Assembly (NCBI GenBank): GCA_934248075.1
Contig: CAKQKH010000012.1
Coordinates: 1 to 35,769 of the forward strand
Length of the DNA stretch: 35,769 nt
DNA from: an uncultured Alphaproteobacteria bacterium
GTDB lineage: Bacteria; Pseudomonadota; Alphaproteobacteria; RF32; CAG-239
Reading direction: 5' to 3'
Position 1 is the first letter of the stretch; every line of letters begins with the position of its first letter. The position numbers and the translations under genes were made by a program. The notes under the pieces are model-generated. The model ran no database searches. It was given only the letters and a program-made list of their open reading frames with translations, and had not been told where the DNA came from. This document shows, in pieces, positions 23,446 through 31,185 of this stretch.

Positions 23446-23640
23446 ATGGCTACACCTAAAAAGAAAACTTCTAAATCACGTCGCGACATGCGTCGCTCTC
23501 ATGATGCCCTGAACTCCAATGCTTATATGGAGTGTCCGAACTGCGGTGAGCTTAAAAAGCCTCACAACGTTTGCCCGTCTTGCGGCCAGTATGATGGTCG
23601 TGAAGTTGTGGCTGCCAAAAAAGCCGCAGACGCTGAATAA
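23446..23640 (+). CDS. rpmF: 50S ribosomal protein L32
   Basis: A 64-residue ribosomal protein. The basic start MATPKKKTSKSRRDMRRSHD is the L32 signature, followed by a zinc ribbon with four cysteines (C30, C33, C43, C46: CPNCGE ... CPSCG), so this is the zinc-binding form. The C-terminal Ala/Lys tail is typical. The ribosome site is weak (GAG, AAGAAA). Confidence 0.97.
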   Translation: MATPKKKTSKSRRDMRRSHDALNSNAYMECPNCGELKKPHNVCPSCGQYDGREVVAAKKAADAE

Positions 23641-23695
23641 TTAACTTTTGCAGCAACAAACTTCAAAGTTTGCATTTGGAGTTATATTTTTTTGA

Positions 23696-24760
23696 ATGGA
23701 GCAGGTTTTGTCCACAAATAATCTGGTCATATCAATCGATGCTATGGGGGGAGATAATTCCCCCCGAATCGTGATAGAAGGATTGGCTATTGCCGCCAAG
23801 AAGAATCCTGACACCCGTTTTATCCTGTTTGGAGACGATGCTAAAATCGCCCCTATCCTCAACCAATATCCCGACCTCAAAAAGGTCTGCGAGGTTCGCC
23901 ATACGCAAGAGATGGTGCATAATGAGGATAAACCATCGTCGGTCATCCGCAACCGCAACACCAGCATGTACATGGCTATTGACGCTGTCCGCAAAGGCGA
24001 GGCGCAGGCCATTGTTTCAGCCGGCAACACCGGTGCTTTGATGGCCATATCCAAACTGGTGCTAAAAACCATCACCAAAATTCATCGTCCGGCGATTGTC
24101 AGCATCATGCCGCATCGCCATGGCAAATACGTTATGTTGGATTTGGGAGCCAATACCGAATGCAATGCCATCAATTTGGCGGAATTCGCCCTGATGGGAG
24201 ACATTCTTGCGCGCCATGCCCTTGGCGTGGAGCGTCCGCGTGTTGCTTTGCTGAATATCGGAGCCGAGGAAATGAAAGGCAAAGAAGAGATTCGCCAAGC
24301 CGCTCATATGATCAAAAGCTCCAAAATGAACATTGACTTCCGCGGCTATATTGAACCGCATGAGATTCCCAATGGCGTTGCTGACGTTATTGTCGCCGAT
24401 GGTTTCACCGGCAATATCGCCCTCAAGTCAATTGAGGGAACCGCCAAATTGGTTGTGCGTATGCTCAAGGACGCGATTAAAGGTTCGTTTTTAGCCAAAA
24501 TCGGCCTTCCCTTCATGCTTGGCGTGGCGCTCAAGATTAAGAGAACCATGGATCCGCGCTTGTATAACGGCGCCATGTTTGTCGGTCTGAATGGCTTATC
24601 GGTCAAGAGTCACGGTGGCACAGATGCTTTGGGCTTCTCGGTTGCGGTCAGCAACGCCGCCAATTTGGTTCGGCAAAATTTTGTTGCCACCATTCGTGAA
24701 GAAGTTGAAAAGATTGATTTGGATGAACTTTCTCAGGAAGCAATCTATGAAGTTTATTAG
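23696..24760 (+). CDS. plsX: Phosphate acyltransferase PlsX
   Basis: This is a 354-residue enzyme making acyl-phosphate from acyl-ACP, the first committed input for PlsY in phospholipid synthesis. Characteristic parts are ISIDAMGGDNSPRIVIEG (12-29), SAGNTGALMA, MLDLGAN, LLNIGAEEMKG, VADGFTGNIALKS and the C-terminal HGGTDALGFS. The start is uncertain: the ATG at 23696 lacks a close ribosome site, while a TTG at 23708 has GGAG 6 nt upstream. The gene overlaps fabH by 14 bp, the standard coupling in this cluster. Confidence 0.96.
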   Translation: MEQVLSTNNLVISIDAMGGDNSPRIVIEGLAIAAKKNPDTRFILFGDDAKIAPILNQYPDLKKVCEVRHTQEMVHNEDKPSSVIRNRNTSMYMAIDAVRKGEAQAIVSAGNTGALMAISKLVLKTITKIHRPAIVSIMPHRHGKYVMLDLGANTECNAINLAEFALMGDILARHALGVERPRVALLNIGAEEMKGKEEIRQAAHMIKSSKMNIDFRGYIEPHEIPNGVADVIVADGFTGNIALKSIEGTAKLVVRMLKDAIKGSFLAKIGLPFMLGVALKIKRTMDPRLYNGAMFVGLNGLSVKSHGGTDALGFSVAVSNAANLVRQNFVATIREEVEKIDLDELSQEAIYEVY

Positions 24761-25724
24761 ATCCGAGATTATCGGCTGCGGCCACTATGCGCCAAGCAAG
24801 GTTTTAACTAACGATGATATGGCCAAAATGGTAGAAACCAGTGATGAATGGATTTCCACTCGCACAGGCATCAAAGAGCGTTGCATTGTTGAGGATGAGC
24901 TAACGTCTGATTTGGCCACCAAAGCGGCTCAGATGGCATTGGTCAATTCTGGCATTTCTGCCGCTGAAATCGACGCGATTGTCTTGGCCACCATTACTCC
25001 TGATGTTACCACTCCCTCAACCGCTATCAAGGTTGGCAGCAATCTTGGTGTCACCCCCGGAACTCCGGCATTTGATATCTCTGCCGCCTGCTCCGGATTC
25101 GTATATGCCTTAACCATGGCCGATAATATGATTCGCCTGCAACAGGCTCGCACGATATTGGTCATTGGCGCCGAGAGCATCTCCAAAATCACCGACTGGA
25201 CAGACCGCAACACCTGCGTATTGTTTGGCGATGGTGCCGGAGCGACGATTCTGCGCGCCTCAGAAGGCTGTGGCACTTCAGCCGACACTGGTGTCTTATC
25301 TACGGCAATTTTTGCCGACGGCACCCATTTTGACAGCCTGAAAACTACGGGTGGTGTTTCTAAAACCCAAACCGCCGGAACCTTGGTTATGGACGGAAAA
25401 GAGGTCTTCAAATACGCCATTAACGCACTTTTTCAGGGAGCCGAAAAAGCTCTGTCTGAAGCAGGCCTCACCAGTGCCGACATAGACTGGCTGATTCCGC
25501 ATCAAGCCAACATTCGCATTATTGACGGCGTTGGCAAAAAGCTTGACCTGCCGGAACAAAAAGTTATCGTTAACATCGCCGGCCATGGCAACACTTCTGC
25601 CGCTTCCATACCTTTGGCTTTGTCAGAAAAAGTTAATGACGGAACCATTCGCAAAGGTGATGTTATTGTTTTAACAGCCATGGGAGCAGGTTTCACCTGG
25701 GGCGGCGCCGTTATCAGATTTTAA
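24747..25724 (+). CDS. fabH: Beta-ketoacyl-ACP synthase III
   Basis: This is a 325-residue KAS III that condenses acetyl-CoA (or another primer) with malonyl-ACP to begin fatty acid synthesis. The catalytic triad is visible: C115 (SAACSGF), H252 (PHQANIR) and N282 (GHGNTSAAS). Also present are DEWISTRTGIKER near the N-terminus and GDGAGATIL. The frame continues upstream inside plsX, but AGGAAG 6 nt before the ATG at 24747 fixes the start. The overlap with plsX means translational coupling. Confidence 0.97.
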   Translation: MKFIRSEIIGCGHYAPSKVLTNDDMAKMVETSDEWISTRTGIKERCIVEDELTSDLATKAAQMALVNSGISAAEIDAIVLATITPDVTTPSTAIKVGSNLGVTPGTPAFDISAACSGFVYALTMADNMIRLQQARTILVIGAESISKITDWTDRNTCVLFGDGAGATILRASEGCGTSADTGVLSTAIFADGTHFDSLKTTGGVSKTQTAGTLVMDGKEVFKYAINALFQGAEKALSEAGLTSADIDWLIPHQANIRIIDGVGKKLDLPEQKVIVNIAGHGNTSAASIPLALSEKVNDGTIRKGDVIVLTAMGAGFTWGGAVIRF

Positions 25725-25819
25725 AAAAGCTGTGGATTAGCTATTGCCATATCTAAGTTTATGGTATATCTATTTTAGCAATAAAATTTAATGAAAATAA
25801 ACACTTAAAGAGGATTAAA

Positions 25820-26104
25820 ATGAACACTATTACCCGTGCTGACGTTGCTGAGACCATTTATGAAGAAATCGGTTTGTCTCGCAAGGATTCTAATGATATC
25901 TTAGACATGATTTTAGATGAAATTGTAAAAGAACTCAGTGCCGGCAATGATGTCAAATTGTCTTCTTTCGGCACCTTTTCTTTGCGTGACAAAAAAGAAC
26001 GCTCCGGCCGCAACCCCAAGACTGGTGTTGAGGCAGTTATCAGCTCTCGTCGCGTGATTTCATTCAAACCGTCGCAGACAATGCGCAAACAAATCAACGC
26101 CTAA
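25820..26104 (+). CDS. ihfA: Integration host factor subunit alpha
   Basis: A 94-residue HU/IHF-fold DNA-bending protein. The alpha subunit is favoured by length, by the arm region RSGRNPKTG (about 61-69) with the intercalating proline, and by synteny with fabH upstream and a merR-type gene downstream. KLSSFGTFSLRDK is the conserved core strand. AGAGGA lies 8 nt before the ATG. It works as a heterodimer with IhfB encoded elsewhere; HU cannot be fully excluded. Confidence 0.92.
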   Translation: MNTITRADVAETIYEEIGLSRKDSNDILDMILDEIVKELSAGNDVKLSSFGTFSLRDKKERSGRNPKTGVEAVISSRRVISFKPSQTMRKQINA

Positions 26105-26120
26105 ATTCAAGGTATAGTTT

Positions 26121-26525
26121 ATGGTTATTAACAAGAGCAAAGCCGCTTTTCGGACTATCGCCGAAGTTGCCGATGAGATCGGAGTGGCTACTCATGTGTT
26201 GCGTTTTTGGGAAACCAAATTTCCGCAGATTAAACCAATGAAACGCAGTGGCGGCCGCCGCTATTATCGTCCTGACGATGTTGAGGTTGTCAAAACTATC
26301 AAGCATTATCTTTATGAACAGCGTTACACTATTGAAGGCGTGCAAAAATTATTTAAGGAAAAGGGTGTCAAAGGTCTGGTTGGCGAAGAGATTCAAAAAG
26401 ATTTCTTCACCGTGCCGGAGCAAGATTTGGATACCGGCTCACGAGAGCTGTTAACTTCGCTGCAACAACAATTGCGCGACTTAAAAACCAAATTAGCGGA
26501 AGCGCTGGAAAAACATCAATCATAA
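26121..26525 (+). CDS. MerR-family transcriptional regulator
   Basis: This is a 134-residue MerR-type regulator. The winged helix is at 11-80: FRTIAEVADEIGVATHVLRF with WETKFPQI, then GGRRYYRPDDVE. A helix and a charged coiled coil follow at 100-134 (REL... LQQQLRDLKTKLAEALEK). No metal-binding cysteines are present, so it is not a heavy-metal sensor. It is the usual neighbour of ihfA in alphaproteobacteria; its targets are generally unknown. It ends just before a perfect palindromic terminator. Confidence 0.93.
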   Translation: MVINKSKAAFRTIAEVADEIGVATHVLRFWETKFPQIKPMKRSGGRRYYRPDDVEVVKTIKHYLYEQRYTIEGVQKLFKEKGVKGLVGEEIQKDFFTVPEQDLDTGSRELLTSLQQQLRDLKTKLAEALEKHQS

Positions 26526-26529
26526 ACAA

Positions 26530-26557
26530 CAAATCCCCGAAATATTTCGGGGATTTG
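26530..26557. terminator. Bidirectional palindromic terminator
   Basis: A perfect 28-nt palindrome, CAAATCCCCGAAAT and its mirror, lies between merR (plus) and the convergent orphan gene ending at 26560. The stem has a GC core flanked by A/T, but only short T-runs follow on either strand. Confidence 0.75.
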
Positions 26558-26559
26558 TC

Positions 26560-27183
26560 TTAAAGCTCGATAAGCGGCGGGAGTTGATATTCTTTTATCA
26601 AATTGTTTGAGTACTCTAAGAACTCAAACATCCAGCGATACCTCTCTCCCCGCTCTTGCGGATACTCATGCTCGCTGAACCAGCCTCTTATCTTCTCAGC
26701 GACTTCCCATAACGGAAGGTTCGGAAACATCTTTTCTACCGCGTACGGCAGCATTTCTACTGGCAGACCGGGAAAATCTTCCTGACACGCCTCAATCACT
26801 TTATCATACGGGTATTCTGGATAATTCACCCCGTATGAGAGAAGTGAAAGATAAAAATGAACCGACCTTCTGGTGGGTAGAGGATATTTATCCGCCAATT
26901 GACGATTTTTGATTATCTCGTCAATTTTGCTAATGACCAAACTATATTTAGTCATCAGATCAATTTTTTCTTCTTCATACCAACGTAAAAACTCGTCAAT
27001 AGCCTCATTCAACTGCGGAACCTGCTCTCGCACGTAGTTGATAGCGGGCATTCCCTCAGGAATTAAGTCAATATTGATGTTATTATGCACTGCATTACCT
27101 GTGCATATATCTTCAGGATTGACCTGAATTAACTGAATTGAGACCAAAATCAGGTTTCTGGTTGGAACCATTACTTTCTTCAT
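26560..27183 (-). CDS. Hypothetical soluble protein, no family recognised
   Basis: This is a 207-residue protein, mostly helical and acidic-aromatic, with no signal peptide or membrane segment. Notable parts are FLRWYEEEKIDLMTKYSLV, RRSVHFYLSLLSYGVNYPEY and PLWEVAEKIRGWFSEHEY. The frame is open from 27264, but ATG 27183 (MKKVMVPTRN) is preferred; neither start has a good ribosome site, and ATG 27171 is another option. It lies alone between the terminator and the tRNA-Pro array, downstream of a very AT-rich leader. The solitary position beside repeats suggests an accessory gene. Confidence 0.65.
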   Translation of the reverse strand: MKKVMVPTRNLILVSIQLIQVNPEDICTGNAVHNNINIDLIPEGMPAINYVREQVPQLNEAIDEFLRWYEEEKIDLMTKYSLVISKIDEIIKNRQLADKYPLPTRRSVHFYLSLLSYGVNYPEYPYDKVIEACQEDFPGLPVEMLPYAVEKMFPNLPLWEVAEKIRGWFSEHEYPQERGERYRWMFEFLEYSNNLIKEYQLPPLIEL

Positions 27184-27317
27184 AATTATTTTTATTTTAT
27201 AAATTATTATGTCTATTATTAGCACATTTTTGTCAAAATGCAAGCGAATATATCCTCTCAGCACAAAAAAGCTGTTGCATAAAAAAAATATTGTGCTACA
27301 ACTTGCTTGTTTTTGAA

Positions 27318-27584
27318 ACGTAGCAAGACAAGATGTCGGAGACAGCTTGCACCTTAAAAATTATTATTTTATATAACATATATTCGGGACGTAGTTCAGC
27401 CTGGCCGAACGTCGGCCGCGAGCCGCGCTTGCATGGGGCAGAGGTTATAAAAAGCCTCCGGTGGAGAGTTTTTATAACTTCTGGAAAGATACTGTTAGTC
27501 AGCGAGTGAGCTAACCGCGAAATGAGCTAACGTTACAGTTTCTTTGACCGAAGCGGAGTTAGTTTTGCGATAAACGCAAAACTT
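27318..27584 (+). repeat. Tandem unit A (267 bp) with a broken tRNA-Pro copy and hairpins
   Basis: The unit contains an AT-rich leader identical to that of the real tRNA-Pro, a 5' half of tRNA-Pro, and then hairpins. These are GTTATAAAAA/TTTTTATAAC (27444-27478) enclosing a CTCC/GGAG stem, an imperfect ACTGT.../...ACAGT structure, and AGTTTTGCG/CGCAAAACT (27561-27583). The leader has CAAGATGTCGGAG (27328-27342 region), a 13-nt match to the anticodon/variable region of tRNA-Pro. It is about 95% identical to unit B. No reading frame of note. Confidence 0.85.
27385..27438 (+). pseudogene. tRNA-Pro 5'-half pseudogene, copy A
   Basis: It matches tRNA-Pro from the first acceptor base through the anticodon GGG. 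The 'TA' of the D-loop is replaced by about 15 nt containing a hairpin GGCCGA/TCGGCC. The copy ends one base after the anticodon, at the usual 37/38 position, and the true 3' half is missing. Confidence 0.8.
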
Positions 27585-27850
27585 ACGTAGCAAGACAAGA
27601 TGTCGGAAACAGCTTGCACCTTGAGAATTATTATTTATATAACATATATTCGGGACGTAGTTCACCCTGGCCGAACGTCGGCCGCGAGCCGCGCTTGCAT
27701 GGAGCAGAGGTTATAAAAAGTCTCCGGTGGAGAGTTTTTATAACTTCTGGAAAGATACTGTTAGTTAGCGAATGAGCAAACCGCGAAATGAGCTAACGTT
27801 ACAGTTTCTTTGACCGAAGCGAAGTTAGTTTTGCGATAAACGCAAAACTT
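27585..27850 (+). repeat. Tandem unit B (266 bp), second copy
   Basis: Same organisation as unit A, offset 266-267 bp. It differs by scattered substitutions, mainly G/A and C/T. Inside the central hairpin, GCCTCC becomes GTCTCC, which turns a mismatch against GGAGA into a pair, so the stem is maintained or improved. The AGTTTTGCG/CGCAAAACT hairpin is unchanged. Confidence 0.85.
27651..27704 (+). pseudogene. tRNA-Pro 5'-half pseudogene, copy B
   Basis: Like copy A, with the same D-loop hairpin insertion. Two further changes are CACCCTGG in place of CAGCCTGG and GGAG in place of GGGG at the anticodon. It cannot fold as a full tRNA. Confidence 0.8.
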
Positions 27851-27917
27851 ACGTAGCAAGACAAGATGTCGGAGACAGCTTGCACCTTAAAAATTATTAT
27901 TTTATATAACATATATT
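27851..27917 (+). repeat. Third copy of the unit leader, upstream of the intact tRNA-Pro
   Basis: From ACGTAGCAAG to the tRNA start this copy is the same as the leaders in units A and B. It contains a GCAAG/CTTGC-bounded segment and an AT-rich run, TTATTTTATATAACATATAT, likely to hold the -10. Because all three copies have it, each copy may be transcribed. Confidence 0.75.
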
Positions 27918-27994
27918 CGGGACGTAGTTCAGCCTGGTAGAGCGCTTGCATGGGGTGCAAGATGTCGGAGGTTCAAATCCTCTCGTCCCGACCA
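27918..27994 (+). tRNA. tRNA-Pro (anticodon GGG)
   Basis: A complete 77-nt tRNA with encoded CCA. Acceptor CGGGACG/CGTCCCG; D arm GTTC-AGCCTGGTA-GAGC; anticodon stem CTTGC/GCAAG with loop ATGGGGT giving GGG; T arm GGAGG-TTCAAAT-CCTCT. It is the last member of an array whose first two members are broken. Confidence 0.95.
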
Positions 27995-28002
27995 AAACAA
28001 CA

Positions 28003-28028
28003 AAACCCCTGTCATATGGCAGGGGGGT
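28003..28028. terminator. Terminator between tRNA-Pro and the NUDIX gene
   Basis: The stem AACCCCTG/CAGGGGGGTT has an 8-nt loop. On the minus strand it is followed by TTTTGTTGTTTT, so it ends the NUDIX transcript well. On the plus strand the T-run after it is poor, but it directly follows the tRNA. Confidence 0.7.
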
Positions 28029-28058
28029 TGTTATATAGCACTTAGCGGATTTGTATGG

Positions 28059-28505
28059 CTACAAATCTACAACATCTAAGATATGAAAATTTTCATCATA
28101 GACATAACGCCGCCGAACATATTTGCCAGACATTATCTCCGGCAAAAAGCTCCGATCGGCCTCACGCATTTCGGCATAAGGAATTTCGTCTTCACTTTGC
28201 CAAAAGGCGTTGACTTCATCTGGTTTTTCAATCAAAGAACCTGAATATTCCGTGCTTTTATATACATACACCGCCAAATCGACGCTTGGAAATTCAATAT
28301 ATCCGACTTGCACCGGATTTTTGATATCCAAACCGGTCTCTTCTTTGGTTTCGCGAATAACACATTGCTCCATTGTTTCTCCCGGTTCTTGCTTACCCCC
28401 TGGAAAATTAATACAGCCTTTGTTTATTCCACGATGATGGCGAATCATCAAAAACTTATGATTCTTAACATCTTCAATAATCGACAACGAAGCATTTTTC
28501 TTCAT
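28059..28505 (-). CDS. NUDIX hydrolase (MutT/MTH1-like)
   Basis: This is a 148-residue NUDIX enzyme hydrolysing nucleoside diphosphate-linked compounds. The NUDIX box fits G-x5-E-x7-R-E-x-x-E-E-x-G-L: GKQEPGE (37-43), then RETKEETGL (51-59). FPGGK precedes it, and the later segments VGYIEFPSVDLAVYVY and NAFWQSEDEIPYAEM resemble the MTH1/8-oxo-dGTPase type, where a WxxxxxIPY segment reads the base. Sanitising oxidised nucleotides is therefore a reasonable inference. GAGGGA 5 nt upstream decides the start at 28505 over an in-frame ATG at 28541. Confidence 0.9.
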   Translation of the reverse strand: MKKNASLSIIEDVKNHKFLMIRHHRGINKGCINFPGGKQEPGETMEQCVIRETKEETGLDIKNPVQVGYIEFPSVDLAVYVYKSTEYSGSLIEKPDEVNAFWQSEDEIPYAEMREADRSFLPEIMSGKYVRRRYVYDENFHILDVVDL

Positions 28506-28648
28506 AGTTCCCTCAAGTTTAGAATTTTTTTGCATAATCATATCTGAATAAATTTATTTATCGCTCAGTTTATTAAATTTTCGCGCGATATTCAACATTT
28601 AAAACGCCCCGCCGCCACAACTTAAATTTCTGATTATTGCCCTAACAC

Positions 28649-28684
28649 AAAAAACGCCCTGCTCCGAGGAACAAGGCGTTTTTT
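28649..28684 (-). terminator. Intrinsic terminator of the flagellin gene
   Basis: AAAAAACGCC...GGCGTTTTTT with an 11-of-13 paired stem. On the minus strand it follows the flagellin stop by 16 nt and carries a six-T run. The A-run allows use from the other side as well. Confidence 0.85.
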
Positions 28685-28700
28685 ATTAACTTTGCTCTGA

Positions 28701-29555
28701 TTAGAACAGTTTCAGAACTGATTGAGCAGCCTGAGAAGCCAAAGACAGAGAGTTAATAGCCAACTGCTGTCTGGTCTGCAGAGCCAACATATTGGCGGAC
28801 TCTTCGTTCATATCGGCCAAGGTCAATTTATCAGCACCCTCGGTCAATACGTTAATCAGGTTCTCGGTGAAGTCTTCACGGCTCTGAACGATGGAGTAGT
28901 TGTTACCAAACTCAGATGCCATAGAACGCAGGGTAGAAATTGCGGCATCTACCAACCCAATAGACTTCTCTATCGCTGTGTTCTGAGCTTTGATTTCCTC
29001 GGGAGTAGCACCGGCATCTTTATCGGCAACTTTGTCCCAATCTGCAGCCGCAGCAATGTTCAAGCCAGCAGAAGTAGCGGTTTTACCGGCAATTGCAAGG
29101 TTAGAGTCGCCGGTTTCATCAAATTTAACGGTCAAGCTGCCACCATTCAACAAGTTAACGCCTTTGTAGCCGGAGTCTTTAGCAACACCGTCAATCTGAT
29201 CGCGAATAGCATTGAACTGTTTCATATAGTTGGCGCGCTCGGTTGCATCAGAGCTATCCAGAGCAGACTGAGCAACAGCCTTGGCCTGCTGAGCAAAAGT
29301 GGTGATAGCTTCAATACCTTCATCAGCGGCCTTAATGGTCTGAATAGCCTGACCCATGCTGTCCAACAAGGAGGACAAGTCGCTGGCGCGGTTGTTCAAA
29401 GACTGAGCGGTGTAGTAAGAAGACGGGTTGTCAATCGCGGAGTTTACTTTTTTACCGGTTGACAAACGTTCTTGAGTGGTATCCATAAGGCTCTGGGTAT
29501 TCTGCAAAGACAGAAGGTTTGATCTCATGGATGCGGTCAAAGAAATATTAGACAT
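28701..29555 (-). CDS. Flagellin
   Basis: This is a 284-residue short flagellin, the filament subunit. It has a D0/D1 N-terminus (SLTASMRSNLLSLQNTQSL, AIDNPSSYYTAQSLNNRASD, LDSMGQAIQTIKAADEGI), a very short central part, and a C-terminus ADKLTLADMNEESANMLALQ with SLASQAAQSVLKLF. No cysteine is present. It is exported by the flagellar type III system without a cleaved signal. The start at 29555 follows GGAGAAAA; the nine-residue longer frame lacks this site. It has its own promoter and terminator and no flagellar neighbours. Its ends are highly similar to those of the beta-helix flagellin at 15040-16764, so both can enter the same filament. Confidence 0.95.
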   Translation of the reverse strand: MSNISLTASMRSNLLSLQNTQSLMDTTQERLSTGKKVNSAIDNPSSYYTAQSLNNRASDLSSLLDSMGQAIQTIKAADEGIEAITTFAQQAKAVAQSALDSSDATERANYMKQFNAIRDQIDGVAKDSGYKGVNLLNGGSLTVKFDETGDSNLAIAGKTATSAGLNIAAAADWDKVADKDAGATPEEIKAQNTAIEKSIGLVDAAISTLRSMASEFGNNYSIVQSREDFTENLINVLTEGADKLTLADMNEESANMLALQTRQQLAINSLSLASQAAQSVLKLF

Positions 29556-29592
29556 AGCTTTTCTCCAAAATACTGTGGACACAAAATCTGCG

Positions 29593-29646
29593 GCGTCATA
29601 CTGACGCTACAGAGTATAATATAGCATAAATAAACACCTTATGCAA
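29593..29646 (-). promoter_or_regulatory. Sigma-70-type promoter and leader hairpin of flagellin
   Basis: On the minus strand TTGCAT (29641-29646) and TATATT (29618-29623) are separated by 17 bp, a good sigma-70 promoter rather than sigma-28. The leader then has a perfect 6-bp hairpin GCGTCA-GTA-TGACGC (29593-29607), about 40 nt before the ATG. It may serve post-transcriptional control, as flagellin leaders do in Caulobacter (FlbT); this is inference. Confidence 0.65.
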
Positions 29647-29700
29647 GCATAATCGCTACGGACATATTACATAAACATTATTTAACAAGTTCTTAAAAAA

Positions 29701-29775
29701 ATGCCGATTTTCTATAAAAAATACGCTTTTACTCGGCATTCAAACAGTCTGAACGGCCATAAATAAATATGGCCG
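29701..29775. repeat. Two inverted repeats in the flagellin-MCE intergenic region
   Basis: ATGCCGA (29701-29707) pairs with TCGGCAT (29733-29739) over a 25-nt AT-rich loop. CGGCCATA (29754-29761) pairs with TATGGCCG (29768-29775) over AATAAA. The second may end the MCE operon on the minus strand, although no T-run follows. The rest of 29647-29833 shows nothing else. Confidence 0.5.
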
Positions 29776-29833
29776 CTCTTGGATATAATTGCTTTTAGAT
29801 ATTCTTCAACCCGTCACTACTAAAAAATTGACG

Positions 29834-30412
29834 TTATTTTGCGAGTCTGGCAACTCGTGCCGCAATTTGTTTGGAAAGTTCTCCCACCAAATCGCTGTCT
29901 TGCACCGCCAAATCATCATAAGTTTTACCCAACGGACGCGACAAATCAGACTTGTCTCTAAAAACCAGCTTGCCTTGCGCGGTATAAACACTCCACCACA
30001 CGCTCAAATCCACGGTTTTGCCAAAACTACCGTCAAAACGGTTAATCTCCAGCCACACAATATAGTCAAAGCCTTCGCGCCTGAAACTGGTGGGTTTAAC
30101 CACCGCGTCGGGCAAATAAGCAGCCATGTCATCTGCCACCGCTCTCTGAATTGCCGCGCCCAATGGCTCGCTCCAACGGTTGTACTCCGAAATATCCATT
30201 TCCACCTGATTATCTTTGCGCACCACCATTTGCGGTTTGTCCAAATAAATCGGCACTTTTACTTCCTCGACCCCTATCACCAGCTTGGCGCTCCTAAAGG
30301 TCTCTCCGGCATTGTTGATCGCGTTCAAATTATATATTTTGGCCGGACGACTCGTACCGCCAAAGCAAGCGGCCGTAAACACAATCATCAGCAGTCCCAA
30401 TATCTTTTTCAT
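29834..30412 (-). CDS. ABC-type transport auxiliary lipoprotein (PqiC-like)
   Basis: This is a 192-residue lipoprotein (MKKILGLLMIVFTAAC, Cys16) of the family that accompanies MCE/ABC lipid transporters (PqiC/YmbA-like). IYNLNAIN near the N-terminus and the beta-rich middle with YNRWSEPLGAAIQRAVADD (the typical W-x-E-P helix) fit. It probably sits in the outer membrane as the partner of the MCE protein. It starts 1 bp after the MCE gene stop and is last in the operon. Confidence 0.9.
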   Translation of the reverse strand: MKKILGLLMIVFTAACFGGTSRPAKIYNLNAINNAGETFRSAKLVIGVEEVKVPIYLDKPQMVVRKDNQVEMDISEYNRWSEPLGAAIQRAVADDMAAYLPDAVVKPTSFRREGFDYIVWLEINRFDGSFGKTVDLSVWWSVYTAQGKLVFRDKSDLSRPLGKTYDDLAVQDSDLVGELSKQIAARVARLAK

Positions 30413-30413
30413 C

Positions 30414-31184
30414 TTATTTTCCTCCCTTGCCCTTAAGCAGCGCCTCCGGATGTTGCTCCAAATAGTCAGTCAGGTTGCGTACCGATCTGGCCGCTTCGCT
30501 GATATTGCTGAGCGTGCGGTTAACATTAACCAGCGTGTCGGCAGAAGCGCCCGAGCGCCCGCTGATAAGGCGGTTCACGTCATTGAGAGTAAGTTGCAAC
30601 TGCGGCATAATATCAGTATTTAGTTTCGAAAAGAATTTATTAAATTCAACCACGCTCTCGCGCACCGGCAAATCCTGAATACCCTTAGACAATTCGCCCA
30701 ATTGCGACAAAACCGTGGGGATCTCCAGCACATCATTATTGTTTTTGCGATGATGCAACTCAATTGGAGAATCCGGCAATATCTCCAGCTCAATCATCAA
30801 AAGTCCGGTCAAATAACTCTGCGTGGTCAGGCGCGCCCGCAAACCTTTTTGAATCAGCTCATTTAAGATTGTCTCTCGATCACTGAACTCCATATCCTCA
30901 ATATTTTTTTTCTGCTCCATTTTGACATATACCGGAATACTAAACTCCAAATTATCCGGATTGGCGATCAAATCTATCGCCACCACTTTGCCAATTTGCA
31001 CTCCCTTAAACACCACCGGAGAGCCAACGTTCAAACCGTTTATTGATTCTTCAAAATACATAACCAGAGTTTTGCCGCCGGCAAAAATTTTGCTCTTTAT
31101 ATATACCCCCAGAACGATTGCCAAAACCGCCAATCCGGTCAGCATAAATATTCCGATTAGTTTTTTATTGGGTTCTTTGCGCAT
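30414..31184 (-). CDS. MCE-domain lipid transport protein (MlaD-like)
   Basis: This is a 256-residue protein with one N-terminal membrane helix (about 10-29) and a single MCE domain (about 38-115, with NGLNVGSPVVFKGVQIGKV). A helical tail follows (about 150-250; LSKLNTDIMPQLQLTLNDVN), longer than in MlaD and able to form a tube or tether in the periplasm. MCE proteins form hexameric rings through which lipids pass. It begins 1 bp after the ATPase gene and is followed by the auxiliary lipoprotein. Confidence 0.93.
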   Translation of the reverse strand: MRKEPNKKLIGIFMLTGLAVLAIVLGVYIKSKIFAGGKTLVMYFEESINGLNVGSPVVFKGVQIGKVVAIDLIANPDNLEFSIPVYVKMEQKKNIEDMEFSDRETILNELIQKGLRARLTTQSYLTGLLMIELEILPDSPIELHHRKNNNDVLEIPTVLSQLGELSKGIQDLPVRESVVEFNKFFSKLNTDIMPQLQLTLNDVNRLISGRSGASADTLVNVNRTLSNISEAARSVRNLTDYLEQHPEALLKGKGGK

Positions 31185-31185
31185 A

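Noticed and set aside
27385..27700. Group I intron in the anticodon loop of tRNA-Pro
   Set aside because: The break is at the usual intron position, but no correct tRNA 3' half follows in either copy, and the insert lacks recognisable P, Q, R and S elements. A pseudo-tRNA repeat fits better.
27318..27994. CRISPR array
   Set aside because: The repeats are ~266 bp, contain tRNA halves, have no short spacers and no cas genes nearby.
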